From NCBI GenBank assembly GCA_004556925.1, contig SFFI01000006.1, positions 70,990 to 134,989 of the forward strand: a stretch of 64,000 bases of DNA, given 5' to 3'. This document shows positions 49,382-57,914 of the stretch, one piece after another. The position numbers and the translations under genes were made by a program. Source of the DNA: Clostridiales bacterium (GTDB lineage Bacteria > Bacillota > Clostridia > Saccharofermentanales > DTU023). The notes below the pieces were generated by a model that saw only the letters and a program-made list of their open reading frames with translations, searched no databases and was not told where the DNA came from. Each line of letters begins with the position of its first letter. Positions within the stretch are counted from its first letter, which is position 1.

Positions 49382-51346
49382 ATGAGCAAAGGGAGAGAGC
49401 AGGGGAAGTTTATGGCAGATTTTATCCAGAAATATCGGAGTGATCGTCTCTTTCGCATTCGCTGGGCCTTGGCCTTTTTTATCCCAGGTGTCCTTTTTTC
49501 AAAGGTCCTGCCGATCTTCTGGCCTCAGGCCCAGTCTATCTGGGACTGGCTGAGCTTGATCTCCTTCCTCCTGGCCTATATTGTGGCCGGCCTGCCGGTC
49601 GTCCGCCGGGCCTACCAACAAGTGCGGCAACGGTCTTGGATGACCGAGCATTTCCTCATGTCTATTGCCACTTTTGGCGCTATGTATCTGGGTGCCTGGG
49701 CTGAGGCAGCCGCGGTCATGCTCTTTTATGAAGTGGGCGAATATGCCCAAAGCGTGGCCTTAGACCGGTCGCGCAAATCTATCTCTGACCTAATGGACTT
49801 GGCGCCCGACACCAGCCTCGTCATGCGCGACGGTAACTGGCAGGAAGTGGATAGCTCTGAGGTGGAGGTGGGGGAGACTCTCCTCTTACAGGCTGGGGCC
49901 CGGGTTCCTTTGGACGTTACAGTTGTGGAGGGGGTGGGCGAGGTCGATACCTCGGCTTTGACCGGTGAAGCTCTGCCCAGGCAGGTCCAGGCTGGAGATG
50001 TCCTCTTGTCTGGCACTCTCAACCTGCAAACTGCGCTCACCTGCCGGGTGGATAAGAGCTTGGATGATTCCACTCTGAGCAAGATTATTGAATTGTCTGG
50101 CGAGGCCTCACTCCGTAAGGGGGAGACCGAGCGCTTAATTTCGCGTTTCGCCCGTTACTATACCCCAATCGTGGTAGCCCTAGCTGTCCTTATCTTTCTC
50201 CTGCCCCCCCTCTTTTTTGGAGGTGACTGGATGGACTGGTTCCGCCGGTCCCTCAACCTTCTGGTTATCTCCTGCCCCTGCGCCCTGGTTTTGTCTGTTC
50301 CCCTGGCCTATTTCGCGGGAATCGGCCTGGCTTCCAGTCGGGGGATCCTCATTAAAGGGGGAGATGCCCTGGAGAATTTTGCCCACACCAAGACCATGAT
50401 TTTTGATAAAACCGGGACGCTAACGACCGGTCTATTAGAAGTCCGTGAAATCCAGGTGTTGGATCCTGACTATAGCCAAGACCAGGTCCTGAGCCTGGCC
50501 CTAGACCTGGAGCGGGCATCTAGTCACCTGATTGCAGAGGCCTTGCGCCGGGCGGGTACAGCCAGCCCCACTGCGATTGCGCTCGATAGCCTGACGGAAC
50601 TACCTGGCCTAGGGGTTAAGGGGGCAGATGACCAGCATCATTACTATTTGGGCAACGCCCGGCTCATGGAGAGTCTGGGTCTGGCAGCCCCCCACACGGA
50701 TCCCGCCATGTCTGCTGTCTTTTTAGCCCAGGAGGATCCGGACCAAGACCAGGCCAGGCTTTTAGCAGTCTTCCTCCTGGCAGATGAGGTCAAAGACACC
50801 GCTCCTGGAGTCATCCAGCAACTCCGCAAACTCGACATCCAGCATCTGGGCATGATGTCGGGGGACAAGACATCGGTCGTGGAAAAAGAAGCAAAGGCCC
50901 TGGGTCTAGACAGTTGGGCCGGAGACCTCCTCCCTCAAGACAAACTGGCCAAGCTGGAAGAATATCTGCAGAATAAACCGCAAGGGACCATGGTCTCCTT
51001 TGTGGGGGACGGTATCAACGACACGCCTTCCCTGGCTATAGCTGATATCGGGATTGCCATGGCTGATGTAGGTTCAGACGCTGCCGTTCAAGCGGCGGAT
51101 ATGGTTCTGATCCGAGATGAATTAGAGGCTATACCAGAAGCCTTGGCCATCAGCCGAAAAACCAACCGGATTGCCCTGCAAAATATTGGCTTCTCTTTAG
51201 CTATCAAGATCCTTGTGGTTATTCTCAGCCTCTTTTCCATAGGTGGCATGTGGATTGCCATCTTTGCGGATGTAGGGGTGACTCTCCTGGCAGTCGCCAA
51301 CTCCTTCCGGATCGTGGTGAGAAAGAATTATCAAAAACTTGCCTAA
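49382..51346 (+). CDS. cadA: P1B-type ATPase, Zn/Cd/Pb exporter (CadA/ZntA-like)
   Basis: The 654-residue pump has the transmembrane metal site CPC (SCPCALVLS, near residue 298), the actuator loop (DTSALTGEALP), the phosphorylation motif DKTGT (near 342), and GDGINDTPSLAIAD. CPC with these neighbours indicates the divalent Zn/Cd/Pb group, consistent with the CadC-like sensor. The N-terminus starts directly with membrane helices; the usual metal-binding domain is supplied by the separate 73-residue protein. An overlooked HP-locus is present as ERASSHLIAEAL, where the typical S-x-HP is SHL. Confidence 0.95.
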   Translation: MSKGREQGKFMADFIQKYRSDRLFRIRWALAFFIPGVLFSKVLPIFWPQAQSIWDWLSLISFLLAYIVAGLPVVRRAYQQVRQRSWMTEHFLMSIATFGAMYLGAWAEAAAVMLFYEVGEYAQSVALDRSRKSISDLMDLAPDTSLVMRDGNWQEVDSSEVEVGETLLLQAGARVPLDVTVVEGVGEVDTSALTGEALPRQVQAGDVLLSGTLNLQTALTCRVDKSLDDSTLSKIIELSGEASLRKGETERLISRFARYYTPIVVALAVLIFLLPPLFFGGDWMDWFRRSLNLLVISCPCALVLSVPLAYFAGIGLASSRGILIKGGDALENFAHTKTMIFDKTGTLTTGLLEVREIQVLDPDYSQDQVLSLALDLERASSHLIAEALRRAGTASPTAIALDSLTELPGLGVKGADDQHHYYLGNARLMESLGLAAPHTDPAMSAVFLAQEDPDQDQARLLAVFLLADEVKDTAPGVIQQLRKLDIQHLGMMSGDKTSVVEKEAKALGLDSWAGDLLPQDKLAKLEEYLQNKPQGTMVSFVGDGINDTPSLAIADIGIAMADVGSDAAVQAADMVLIRDELEAIPEALAISRKTNRIALQNIGFSLAIKILVVILSLFSIGGMWIAIFADVGVTLLAVANSFRIVVRKNYQKLA

Positions 51347-51396
51347 GGGCTAGATGCAACTGGACCTTTAAGCCCGTCCCAAAAAATAATCTGTAT

Positions 51397-51434
51397 TATC
51401 AAGCCTCAAGCTTGAGGCTTGATATTTTTTTTTT
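51397..51434 (+). terminator. Terminator of the metal-resistance operon
   Basis: A perfect palindrome (TATCAAGCCTCAAG followed by its complement) of 28 bp is followed by ten T residues, about 50 bp past the exporter stop. Confidence 0.93.
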
Positions 51435-51507
51435 GCTATGATAAATAGTATATTATTTATAAAAGATTTTAAATATGAAAAATTGTAAATCTAATAAGGG
51501 GGCAGGT

Positions 51508-51990
51508 ATGCGCAAACACTTAACTCAAGTACAGAAATGGCTTTTATACGGAAGCATGGTCATCTTAGCTTTGGGGATATTGGTCCATTCACTTGTCCTC
51601 TTTACGGTAAATCGGCATCTTAATCCTGATACTCCCATGCCGCAGGAGGATCGTATAGAGGCTATGAGTCAAAGAATTTCTTGGCGCAATTTTTCGCAAT
51701 CTATTTGCGATATCTCTGTGGCAATATATCAATATCTACAGGCTCTTTTCCTGTTTTCGATATGGCAGACCAGGCAGAAAATAGCGGGGAAAGTCCTTAT
51801 ACTCTACCCAATTAGTCAAGTTGCCTTATTCTTTCTCTTTCCTCTCCTGTTCGGTATATGGCAGCCGAACTGGTTAGGCGATTATGTCTTCCCTGTTTGG
51901 GGTATGATGTGTGGCTTCGCGATCCTCTACGCCATCTTCTGCGTTTTCTATTTTTTCACTCAGAAGCGCGCACAAAGCATTCAAGGATAA
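51508..51990 (+). CDS. Small four-helix membrane protein, unknown function
   Basis: The 160-residue protein has four hydrophobic segments (WLLYGSMVILALGILVHSL, YQYLQALFLFSIWQT, ILYPISQVALFFLFPLLFG, VWGMMCGFAILYAIFCVFYF) with short loops and a basic N-terminus. I recognise no family. The ATG at 51508 was chosen because AAGGGGGCAGG lies just before it, dropping 11 residues of the longer frame. The gene stands alone after a strong terminator and is somewhat AT-richer than its neighbours. Confidence 0.65.
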   Translation: MRKHLTQVQKWLLYGSMVILALGILVHSLVLFTVNRHLNPDTPMPQEDRIEAMSQRISWRNFSQSICDISVAIYQYLQALFLFSIWQTRQKIAGKVLILYPISQVALFFLFPLLFGIWQPNWLGDYVFPVWGMMCGFAILYAIFCVFYFFTQKRAQSIQG

Positions 51991-52155
51991 TTTATTATCA
52001 ATTTGCTAGAGCCTAAAGAGTAAGACTAAATTTAGCTTTCCTCTCTTTAGTTTGTAAGCTGCTTTCTTAGTGGTATGCCTGAATTTAAAGCATCCTAGCC
52101 ATTCTGCTGACCGCTAGCCCGACCAACTATTTTGGATTTCTGGGATTTCAGACAT

Positions 52156-52333
52156 ATTTGCAAGTAATGGATGGATTCCAGCGCCCAAACCACCCATTAC
52201 CTGCAGATTTGCCCTCGTAACCATCCACTTCTTGCAAACTTGCCCGGCAGCCCATCCATTAGCTGCAATAATGCCCGAGAATCTGGAAATCCGAAGGAGC
52301 ATAGACATCTGGCCACCCACTACTTGCAAATAT
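52156..52333. repeat. Repeat array D: 31-bp CCATCCATTACTTGCAAAT-type units
   Basis: One inverted copy (52156-52174) is followed by direct copies starting at 52191, 52222, 52253 and 52314, that is steps of 31, 31 and 61 bp with one unit missing. TTGCCC or TGCCC follows most copies. It lies in the gap upstream of the aldolase gene, where no gene is seen. Confidence 0.75.
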
Positions 52334-52402
52334 GCACATCCATGGACAGGCTCCCTTTGGTGTGGAAATTACTTTTTCACTTTAGCTGGTGAGAGAGCAG
52401 GC

Positions 52403-52475
52403 CTAGGCAGCTGGCTTAGTTTAGCAAATCCTAGTATCTAGGCAGGTAGCTTGGCTAAGCAAATCCTAGTATAAT
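52403..52475 (+). promoter_or_regulatory. Tandem 35-bp duplication carrying the aldolase promoter
   Basis: 52403-52437 and 52438-52472 are adjacent copies (30 of 35 bases equal), each ending in AGCAAATCCTAGTAT. The second runs into TATAAT (52470-52475), a perfect -10 box; the first offers TAGTAT. The -35 match (TAGCTT, 17 bp up) is weak. The duplication may have doubled the promoter of a highly expressed glycolytic gene. Confidence 0.5.
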
Positions 52476-52540
52476 GAGGAGTGGAAGAACACAGACAGTT
52501 AGTTCAAATAGTTCAAATACCCATTATTAGGAGGTCATCC

Positions 52541-53422
52541 ATGAATAAAGAACAATTAAAGCGTATGCATGAGGGTAAAGGCTTTATTGCTGCCCTAGAC
52601 CAGTCTGGCGGTTCCACCCCCAAGGCTTTGAAGGCTTACGGTGTGTCCGAAGATGCCTATCACGGTGACGAGGAAATGTTTGAAAAGGTCCACGAAATGC
52701 GGACCCGGATCATGACCAGCCCCTCTTTTACCAGTGAACATATCCTGGCAGCTATTCTCTTCGAGAACACCATGGACCGCAAGGTAGAAGGCAAATACAC
52801 CAGTGATTATCTCTGGGAAGAGAAAGGTATTGTTCCCTTCCTCAAAAACGATAAGGGCCTGGCCGAAGAGAAGAATGGTGTCCGCCTCATGAAGGATATG
52901 CCCCAGTTGGACGACCTCTTGGAGAGAGCGGTCAAGCGTCATGTTTTCGGTACCAAGATGCGGTCTGTCATCCTGGCTGCTAATCCCGAAGGCATCAAAG
53001 AGATCGTAGACCAACAGTTTGATGTTGCGAAAAAGATCTGCTCCTATGGCCTGGTTCCCATTATTGAGCCCGAAGTGGATATCAATATCCCTGATAAGGC
53101 AGAAGCGGAAGAAATCCTCCTGGCCGAAATCAAGAAGCACCTGCCTGAGGTGGATAAGCCCATTATGTTCAAGCTCTCCATCCCCACCAAGCCTGACCTC
53201 TATAAGGAACTCATGGACCACGAGCATGTCGTGCGCGTAGTTGCCCTGTCTGGTGGTTACAGCCGCGACAAGGCCAATGAGCTCCTGGCTAAGAACCATG
53301 GTATGATCGCCAGCTTCTCCCGGGCCTTCAGCGAAGGCTTGACCTACCAGCAAAGCCCTGAGGACTTCGACAAGACTATGCTGGCTTCCATCAAGTCCAT
53401 CTACGAGGCCTCTATCCTCTAG
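52541..53422 (+). CDS. fda: Class I fructose-bisphosphate aldolase
   Basis: The 293-residue enzyme splits fructose-1,6-bisphosphate in glycolysis by a Schiff-base mechanism. It matches the Staphylococcus-type bacterial class I aldolase along its length: GKGFIAALDQSGGSTPKAL, TMDREVEGKYT-like TMDRKVEGKYTSDYLW, FGTKMRSVI, MFKLSIPTKP (Schiff-base lysine region) and VALSGGYSRDKANELL. ATG 52541 follows AGGAGG; the longer frame to 52481 is rejected. Codon choice is strongly biased to common codons, consistent with high expression. A terminator follows. Confidence 0.96.
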   Translation: MNKEQLKRMHEGKGFIAALDQSGGSTPKALKAYGVSEDAYHGDEEMFEKVHEMRTRIMTSPSFTSEHILAAILFENTMDRKVEGKYTSDYLWEEKGIVPFLKNDKGLAEEKNGVRLMKDMPQLDDLLERAVKRHVFGTKMRSVILAANPEGIKEIVDQQFDVAKKICSYGLVPIIEPEVDINIPDKAEAEEILLAEIKKHLPEVDKPIMFKLSIPTKPDLYKELMDHEHVVRVVALSGGYSRDKANELLAKNHGMIASFSRAFSEGLTYQQSPEDFDKTMLASIKSIYEASIL

Positions 53423-53533
53423 ACACTGCTTTTGCCCCGCTACTTTTCAAGTAGTGGTCCTAGTGGTGGCAAAGTTGAGATAATATTGTAGTAAAAGGGA
53501 CATTACAGTTCTCTTACAGACTTGTGAAACAGG

Positions 53534-53567
53534 AGCGGTCCGCTTGGCAAAGCGGGCCGCTTTTTTT
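53534..53567 (+). terminator. Terminator of the aldolase gene
   Basis: AGCGGTCCGCTT pairs with AAGCGGGCCGCT (one G-T pair) around a short GGCA loop and is followed by seven T residues. Confidence 0.9.
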
Positions 53568-53633
53568 ATAATTATAAGGACAAGGCTTATATAGCCACGT
53601 ATGAAGAGGCCGCAAACCGAAAGGAGAAATATT

Positions 53634-54539
53634 ATGAACCTACGTAGATTTAGCCTTTATGGCCTTATTGCCGTTCTAGCCCTCGCCCTTTTCATCACCG
53701 CTGCTCCCCAGCTCCTGCCTAATGTTGCTGCCGAGGAGACAGAAAGTGAAACGCCGGAGGCTGAGAACATGAAAGAGAATCCTGAAGAAGTTCCAGCAGA
53801 AGAAGTGAAAGAAGACACGCAGCCTGCAGAGGAAGATAAGGCTGAAGATAAGATGGAAGAACCTGTTGAAGAAGCCCCTCAAGTAGAGGCTGTGGCTGAG
53901 GTCAAGGATGGCGAGATCATGGTCTCTGCTCAAGGCCTGGTAAGAATCCAACCGGACTTTGCGACCCTCCGCCTGGCGGTTGTCGCCCAGGCTCCCACTG
54001 CGGCAGAAGCTAACAATATCAACAACGCCTCCATGGAAGCGGTTTTTGCCCTCCTGAAGGACAAGGGGATTGCCGAAGAGGATTATTTTACATCCTCTTA
54101 TAGCATCTGGCCCCAAACCAATTGGGACGATGACCAGCCCCAAGTGTACGCCTACCAGGTCGACAATGAGATCACTGTTAAGGTTCGGGATATCGCACAG
54201 CTTGGCGACATCATTGCAGCCGCCCTGGATGCCGGTGCCAACCGGGTCAATGATATCTCCTACGATGTGGAATCCACCCACGAAGCCTACAACCAGGCCC
54301 TGAAACTGGCTGTAGAACGCGGCAAGGAAAAGGCCCAGGTTTTGGCTGATGCGTTGGGTGTGGAACTTATTCCAGTTCCCAGCCGGGTGGTCGAAGGCTC
54401 CGAGTCCAACTACGGTTTTATGAACTATGCATATGACGCCAAGGAAGCAGCCCCTGCTATGGGAGCGGGTGCTCCCCCTCTGGCCCAGCAAGACGTTCAG
54501 GTCAATGCCAGTGTCAGCCTGGTCTTTAAGTTCAAATAG
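53634..54539 (+). CDS. Secreted SIMPL-domain (DUF541, YggE-like) protein
   Basis: The 301-residue protein has a signal peptide (MNLRRFSLYGLIAVLALALF, AxA-type site near PNVAAEE). A Glu/Pro/Lys-rich acidic segment of about 60 residues follows, then a SIMPL domain with GEIMVSAQGLVRIQPDFATL, YSIWPQTNW and YEVESTHEAYNQAL-like YDVESTHEAYNQALKLAVE and AVERGKEKAQVLADALGV. The family forms periplasmic or secreted oligomers of uncertain role, linked with oxidative stress in E. coli YggE. ATG 53634 follows AAGGAG and starts the signal peptide; the longer frame from 53601 adds a polar stretch. Confidence 0.88.
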   Translation: MNLRRFSLYGLIAVLALALFITAAPQLLPNVAAEETESETPEAENMKENPEEVPAEEVKEDTQPAEEDKAEDKMEEPVEEAPQVEAVAEVKDGEIMVSAQGLVRIQPDFATLRLAVVAQAPTAAEANNINNASMEAVFALLKDKGIAEEDYFTSSYSIWPQTNWDDDQPQVYAYQVDNEITVKVRDIAQLGDIIAAALDAGANRVNDISYDVESTHEAYNQALKLAVERGKEKAQVLADALGVELIPVPSRVVEGSESNYGFMNYAYDAKEAAPAMGAGAPPLAQQDVQVNASVSLVFKFK

Positions 54540-54657
54540 GCGGCCAGGTCATGGACAGCTAGTCTAGCGTCTCTACATTCGACCAATAGTCTAGTTTAAG
54601 ATTAGACGCCCAGTCTAATCGAACAAGTGGCCTCACGGCCAAGTTCATGTTTTAGAG

Positions 54658-54695
54658 AGCGCCTCCAGATTGGCAAGAGTCTGGGGGCGCTTTTT
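54658..54695 (+). terminator. Terminator of the SIMPL gene
   Basis: AGCGCCTCCAGA pairs with TCTGGGGGCGCT (one G-T pair) around a 10-nt loop, followed by five T. Just upstream GATTAGAC/GTCTAATC (54600-54620) forms another 8-bp inverted repeat. Confidence 0.85.
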
Positions 54696-54812
54696 ACGGG
54701 ATTTTGACTTAGTTTTTGTTACAGAAATGCTATACTGTTACCTGTTTTGAGACTATAGCTGTTTTAGAGACTATTAGACATACTGAGAAAGATTTAGAAA
54801 TCGAGGACCCAA

Positions 54813-55592
54813 ATGATTGAAATCCAAAATCTGAGCAAGGCCTATAGCAAGGCCGGAAAAAAGGCTGTTGATGGGATCAACTTGAACCTTACTGGCGGTA
54901 AGATTTATGGCCTTCTAGGCCCCAATGGTGCCGGTAAGACTACCACCTTAAAGATGATCACAGGCATCCTCCAGCCGGACGAGGGGGATGTCCTTTTAGA
55001 AGGCCACTCCATCCGGACAGACGACCTGGAGGCCAAGAAGACTTTTGCTTTTGTCCCCGATGAGCCCAATGCTTTCCTGCGCCTGACCGGTTTAGAATAC
55101 CTAGCTTTCATAGCGGATATCTATGAGGTCCCCGCAGCCAGTCGGCAAGAAAAGATTCGTGAACTTGGTCAGGTTTTTGAAATGCATGCGGTCTTGAATG
55201 ACAAGATTTCCTCCTATTCCCACGGTATGCGGCAGAAGATCTTCCTCATTGGGGCCCTTTTGCAAAATCCTCCCGTATGGATTTTAGACGAGCCCATGAC
55301 GGGCCTGGACCCCAAGTCGGCTTTTACCCTCAAAGAAATGATGCGGAGCCATGCGGACCAGGGCAATATCGTGCTCTTTTCCACCCATGTCCTGGATGTG
55401 GCAGAAAAGGTCTGCGATATCGTGATCATTATTGACCAGGGGAAAATCCTTTTCCAGGGCCCTCTGGAGGATCTGCGGAGCCATTATGCCGAAGACTCAT
55501 CGCTGGAGAGTATCTTCTTGCAACTGACTGAGGCGGAATCAGCCTTTGCCAAGCCAGCGGAACCTGGCCCGCCCGAGAGCCAAGCAGAATAA
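54813..55592 (+). CDS. ABC-2 exporter ATPase
   Basis: The 259-residue ATPase has Walker A GPNGAGKTT (about 36-44), signature SYSHGMRQK, Walker B WILDEPMTGLDP and an H-loop (FSTHVLD). The divergent signature and the YSHGM pattern match the CcmA/EcsA-like group of ABC-2 exporters. GAGGA precedes the ATG, and the permease follows after 12 bp. The exported substrate is unknown; related EcsAB/YthPQ systems influence secretion and competence. Confidence 0.9.
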   Translation: MIEIQNLSKAYSKAGKKAVDGINLNLTGGKIYGLLGPNGAGKTTTLKMITGILQPDEGDVLLEGHSIRTDDLEAKKTFAFVPDEPNAFLRLTGLEYLAFIADIYEVPAASRQEKIRELGQVFEMHAVLNDKISSYSHGMRQKIFLIGALLQNPPVWILDEPMTGLDPKSAFTLKEMMRSHADQGNIVLFSTHVLDVAEKVCDIVIIIDQGKILFQGPLEDLRSHYAEDSSLESIFLQLTEAESAFAKPAEPGPPESQAE

Positions 55593-55604
55593 GGAGCGGC
55601 ATAG

Positions 55605-57344
55605 ATGAAATCTTTAGCAAGAATCTGGCTCCTCTTCCGCCTCTTGTGGAAGTCTGGGTCGGGTGCCGGCCTAGATATGCAGGGCGGTTTATTCAACAAG
55701 CGTAAGAAAAAGGTCCAGGGTAAGGCCAGCAAAATTGGCCAATACCTCCTGTCTGCCTTCCTTTTCCTTTATCTGGGTGGCATGATGGTCTATCTTTCCT
55801 CCCAGATGTCACCTCTCTTAATTCAGATGGGCCAAGACCGCTTTCTCTTTGAGACGTTCATGGCCCTCTTTGCCATGATGACCCTGGTCTTTGGCCTCTT
55901 TTCGACCTTTTCCAGTCTGGCCTTTTCCACAGACCAGGACCGGCTGACGGTCCTGCCGGTCAAGCGGGGCGAGATCCTCATTGCTCGCCTGGCCGTCATC
56001 GCTGTTTACCAGGTCTTCCTGCCCCTCATGATGGGGGTGCCCTTCTTTGCGACCTATGGCTATTTCAAGGGAGTGGCTTGGACTTTCTACTTGCGCATGC
56101 TCCTGGCCATGATTCTGCAGGTTCTCGTACCGGTATCTATCCTGGTTATCCTCTGCCTGGTCCTGATCCGGCTGACCCCGCTGGCGAAGAACAAGGACCG
56201 TTTCATGATTATTGCCCAGTTGGCTATGTTGGCGGTTGTCCTCTATCTCTCCTTTGGCCCCCTCAACCAGCGGGGAGGAGACCTAGATATGGCCCAGCTT
56301 CAGCAGCTGATGGCCAAACCCTCGCTCTATCATGCCATGCGGGTCTTCATCCCCAGTCTGGATGCCTGGATCGACTTCATGCTCCAAGGGGGGCATGCTA
56401 GCCTCCTGGCCCTGGTCCAGGCCCTGCTGATCACCTTAGCCTTTATCGTCCTGGCCTATGTCGCGGCCAACGCGCTCTACAGGCCGGAAACAGGAACCCA
56501 GGCCAAGCGGAAGCAACTCAACCGCGGGCAAATTGCTAAGGTCCTCCGGCCCCGGTCTAGCTTTATGGCCCTCTTTAACCGGGAGGCCAAGCTGGTTTTC
56601 CGCAACCCCACCCTCTTGATGAATAACGTCTTAGGATCCGTCATCTTCCTAGCGGTGATGGTGGCCAGCGTTTTTATGGGGGCCCAGGGTAGCGGGACCA
56701 AGCTGTCTTTTGTCAGTATGAAAGAGGCGGTCCATACTACATTTTTAAGCCATCCAGGCTTTGACAACCTGATCGTCATCGCCCTCTTTAGCCTGATTTT
56801 GTCGGTCATTGGCGCTTTCATGATTGGCATGTCCTCCTTGAATGCTTCGGCGCTTTCTCGCCAGGGCGAAGAAATTTATTGGTCTATGACCCTGCCTGTT
56901 TCTTACAAGAAGCAATATGCGGCCAAGTCCCTCTTGGCCATCCTGCTCTCAGTCACGCCCTACGTGGTCATCTTGGTCGTTTTAGCCTGCTTGTTTGAAA
57001 TTCCCGCCCTCCTGGTGATCCCACCCCTCCTATTTTTCATCTGGTCGGCCACGGTCAGTAACCTCTGGCCCCTGTTCCTAGATGCTCAAAACCCCATCCT
57101 GGACTGGGAAAACGAGATTACAGCCATTAAGAACAACAAGAACATCTTGATCTCTATGGTCATCAACTGGGTCCAAGCAGGTATTTATGGCCTGACCATC
57201 TACCTCTACCTGGAGTACCAGCTGGAGCCCTGGCTGGTCCTTCTGGGTCTAGTAGCCTTCCTGCTCATCCAAACCTTGTACTTGCTTTGGGCTATCCCGC
57301 GCAGAATCAAGCGGACCATGGGACAAATTGAAAGATACCTGTAA
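55605..57344 (+). CDS. Large ABC exporter permease (YthQ/ABC-2 type)
   Basis: The 579-residue protein has about 14 hydrophobic segments in two clusters. Cluster one (IGQYLLSAFLFLYLGGMMVY; LFETFMALFAMMTLVFGLFS and following) and cluster two (NNVLGSVIFLAVMVASVF; LIVIALFSLILSVIGAFMIG; then four more) are joined by a cytoplasmic region RETKLVFRNP-like (REAKLVFRNPTLLMNN). This is the layout of two-unit ABC-2 permeases such as YthQ or SpaE-like proteins. It forms an exporter with the adjacent ATPase. AAGGAG precedes the ATG. Confidence 0.85.
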   Translation: MKSLARIWLLFRLLWKSGSGAGLDMQGGLFNKRKKKVQGKASKIGQYLLSAFLFLYLGGMMVYLSSQMSPLLIQMGQDRFLFETFMALFAMMTLVFGLFSTFSSLAFSTDQDRLTVLPVKRGEILIARLAVIAVYQVFLPLMMGVPFFATYGYFKGVAWTFYLRMLLAMILQVLVPVSILVILCLVLIRLTPLAKNKDRFMIIAQLAMLAVVLYLSFGPLNQRGGDLDMAQLQQLMAKPSLYHAMRVFIPSLDAWIDFMLQGGHASLLALVQALLITLAFIVLAYVAANALYRPETGTQAKRKQLNRGQIAKVLRPRSSFMALFNREAKLVFRNPTLLMNNVLGSVIFLAVMVASVFMGAQGSGTKLSFVSMKEAVHTTFLSHPGFDNLIVIALFSLILSVIGAFMIGMSSLNASALSRQGEEIYWSMTLPVSYKKQYAAKSLLAILLSVTPYVVILVVLACLFEIPALLVIPPLLFFIWSATVSNLWPLFLDAQNPILDWENEITAIKNNKNILISMVINWVQAGIYGLTIYLYLEYQLEPWLVLLGLVAFLLIQTLYLLWAIPRRIKRTMGQIERYL

Positions 57345-57499
57345 TCTTTCTGCCTTTACAAAGGACAAAAATTCCTGCATAATCAGATCACAAATGTGAG
57401 TCTGTCTTTTGGGTGGATACATTCTAAGCTCAAACAACCTCTAGAGCTCCTTTTCTGTGTTCTTTTCTGTTTGTTTCCCGCCTAGACATGAGACTCGAG

Positions 57500-57526
57500 G
57501 GGCCCCTCAGCGAGGGGCCCTTTTTT
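57500..57526 (+). terminator. Terminator after the exporter genes
   Basis: GGGCCCCTC (57500-57508) pairs with GAGGGGCCC (57512-57520) around a 3-nt loop and is followed by six T. Confidence 0.9.
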
Positions 57527-57914
57527 GTGGGAAAATTGCCCTCGGCTGCTTAGGTAAGGTTGGCTAGATGTAGTTACATACTTAGCACAGGGGCGATATG
57601 CCAATTTATGGATCCTAAGCATCCCTATAAAATCCTTTCAGCAGGCCTTTTCAGCCTTTATTACACAGAAGCCCAGCTTAGATGACAGGCAAATTACTGG
57701 AGGTAAAGAGGGCTTGTTACAGCTTTAATATAGATACTTATCTAAGTTTTAACCAAGCCTTAATAAAGCTTTTCTACAATAGCCTTAGCTCAGCAGGCCT
57801 TGGCCCAGTTAAGGCCTGAAACCCGCCAGGCGCAAATGCTACCGCCCATTGTCCGCTTAGGCCCCCTTAACAAGAGGGTCATAAGCGCTAGAGCTTAGAA
57901 GGGATCTTTTACTC
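57527..57914 (+). promoter_or_regulatory. Gene-free leader with TCTACAATAGCCTTAG promoter-like element
   Basis: No gene is seen. TACAAT (57775-57780) within the 16-mer TCTACAATAGCCTTAG (57773-57788) is shared exactly with 1229-1244 upstream of the DUF4342 gene; both are also preceded by TTAAT-rich sequence. The downstream 120 bp contain several short inverted stretches (GGCCTTGGCC near 57801, CTTAGGC...). Confidence 0.35.
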
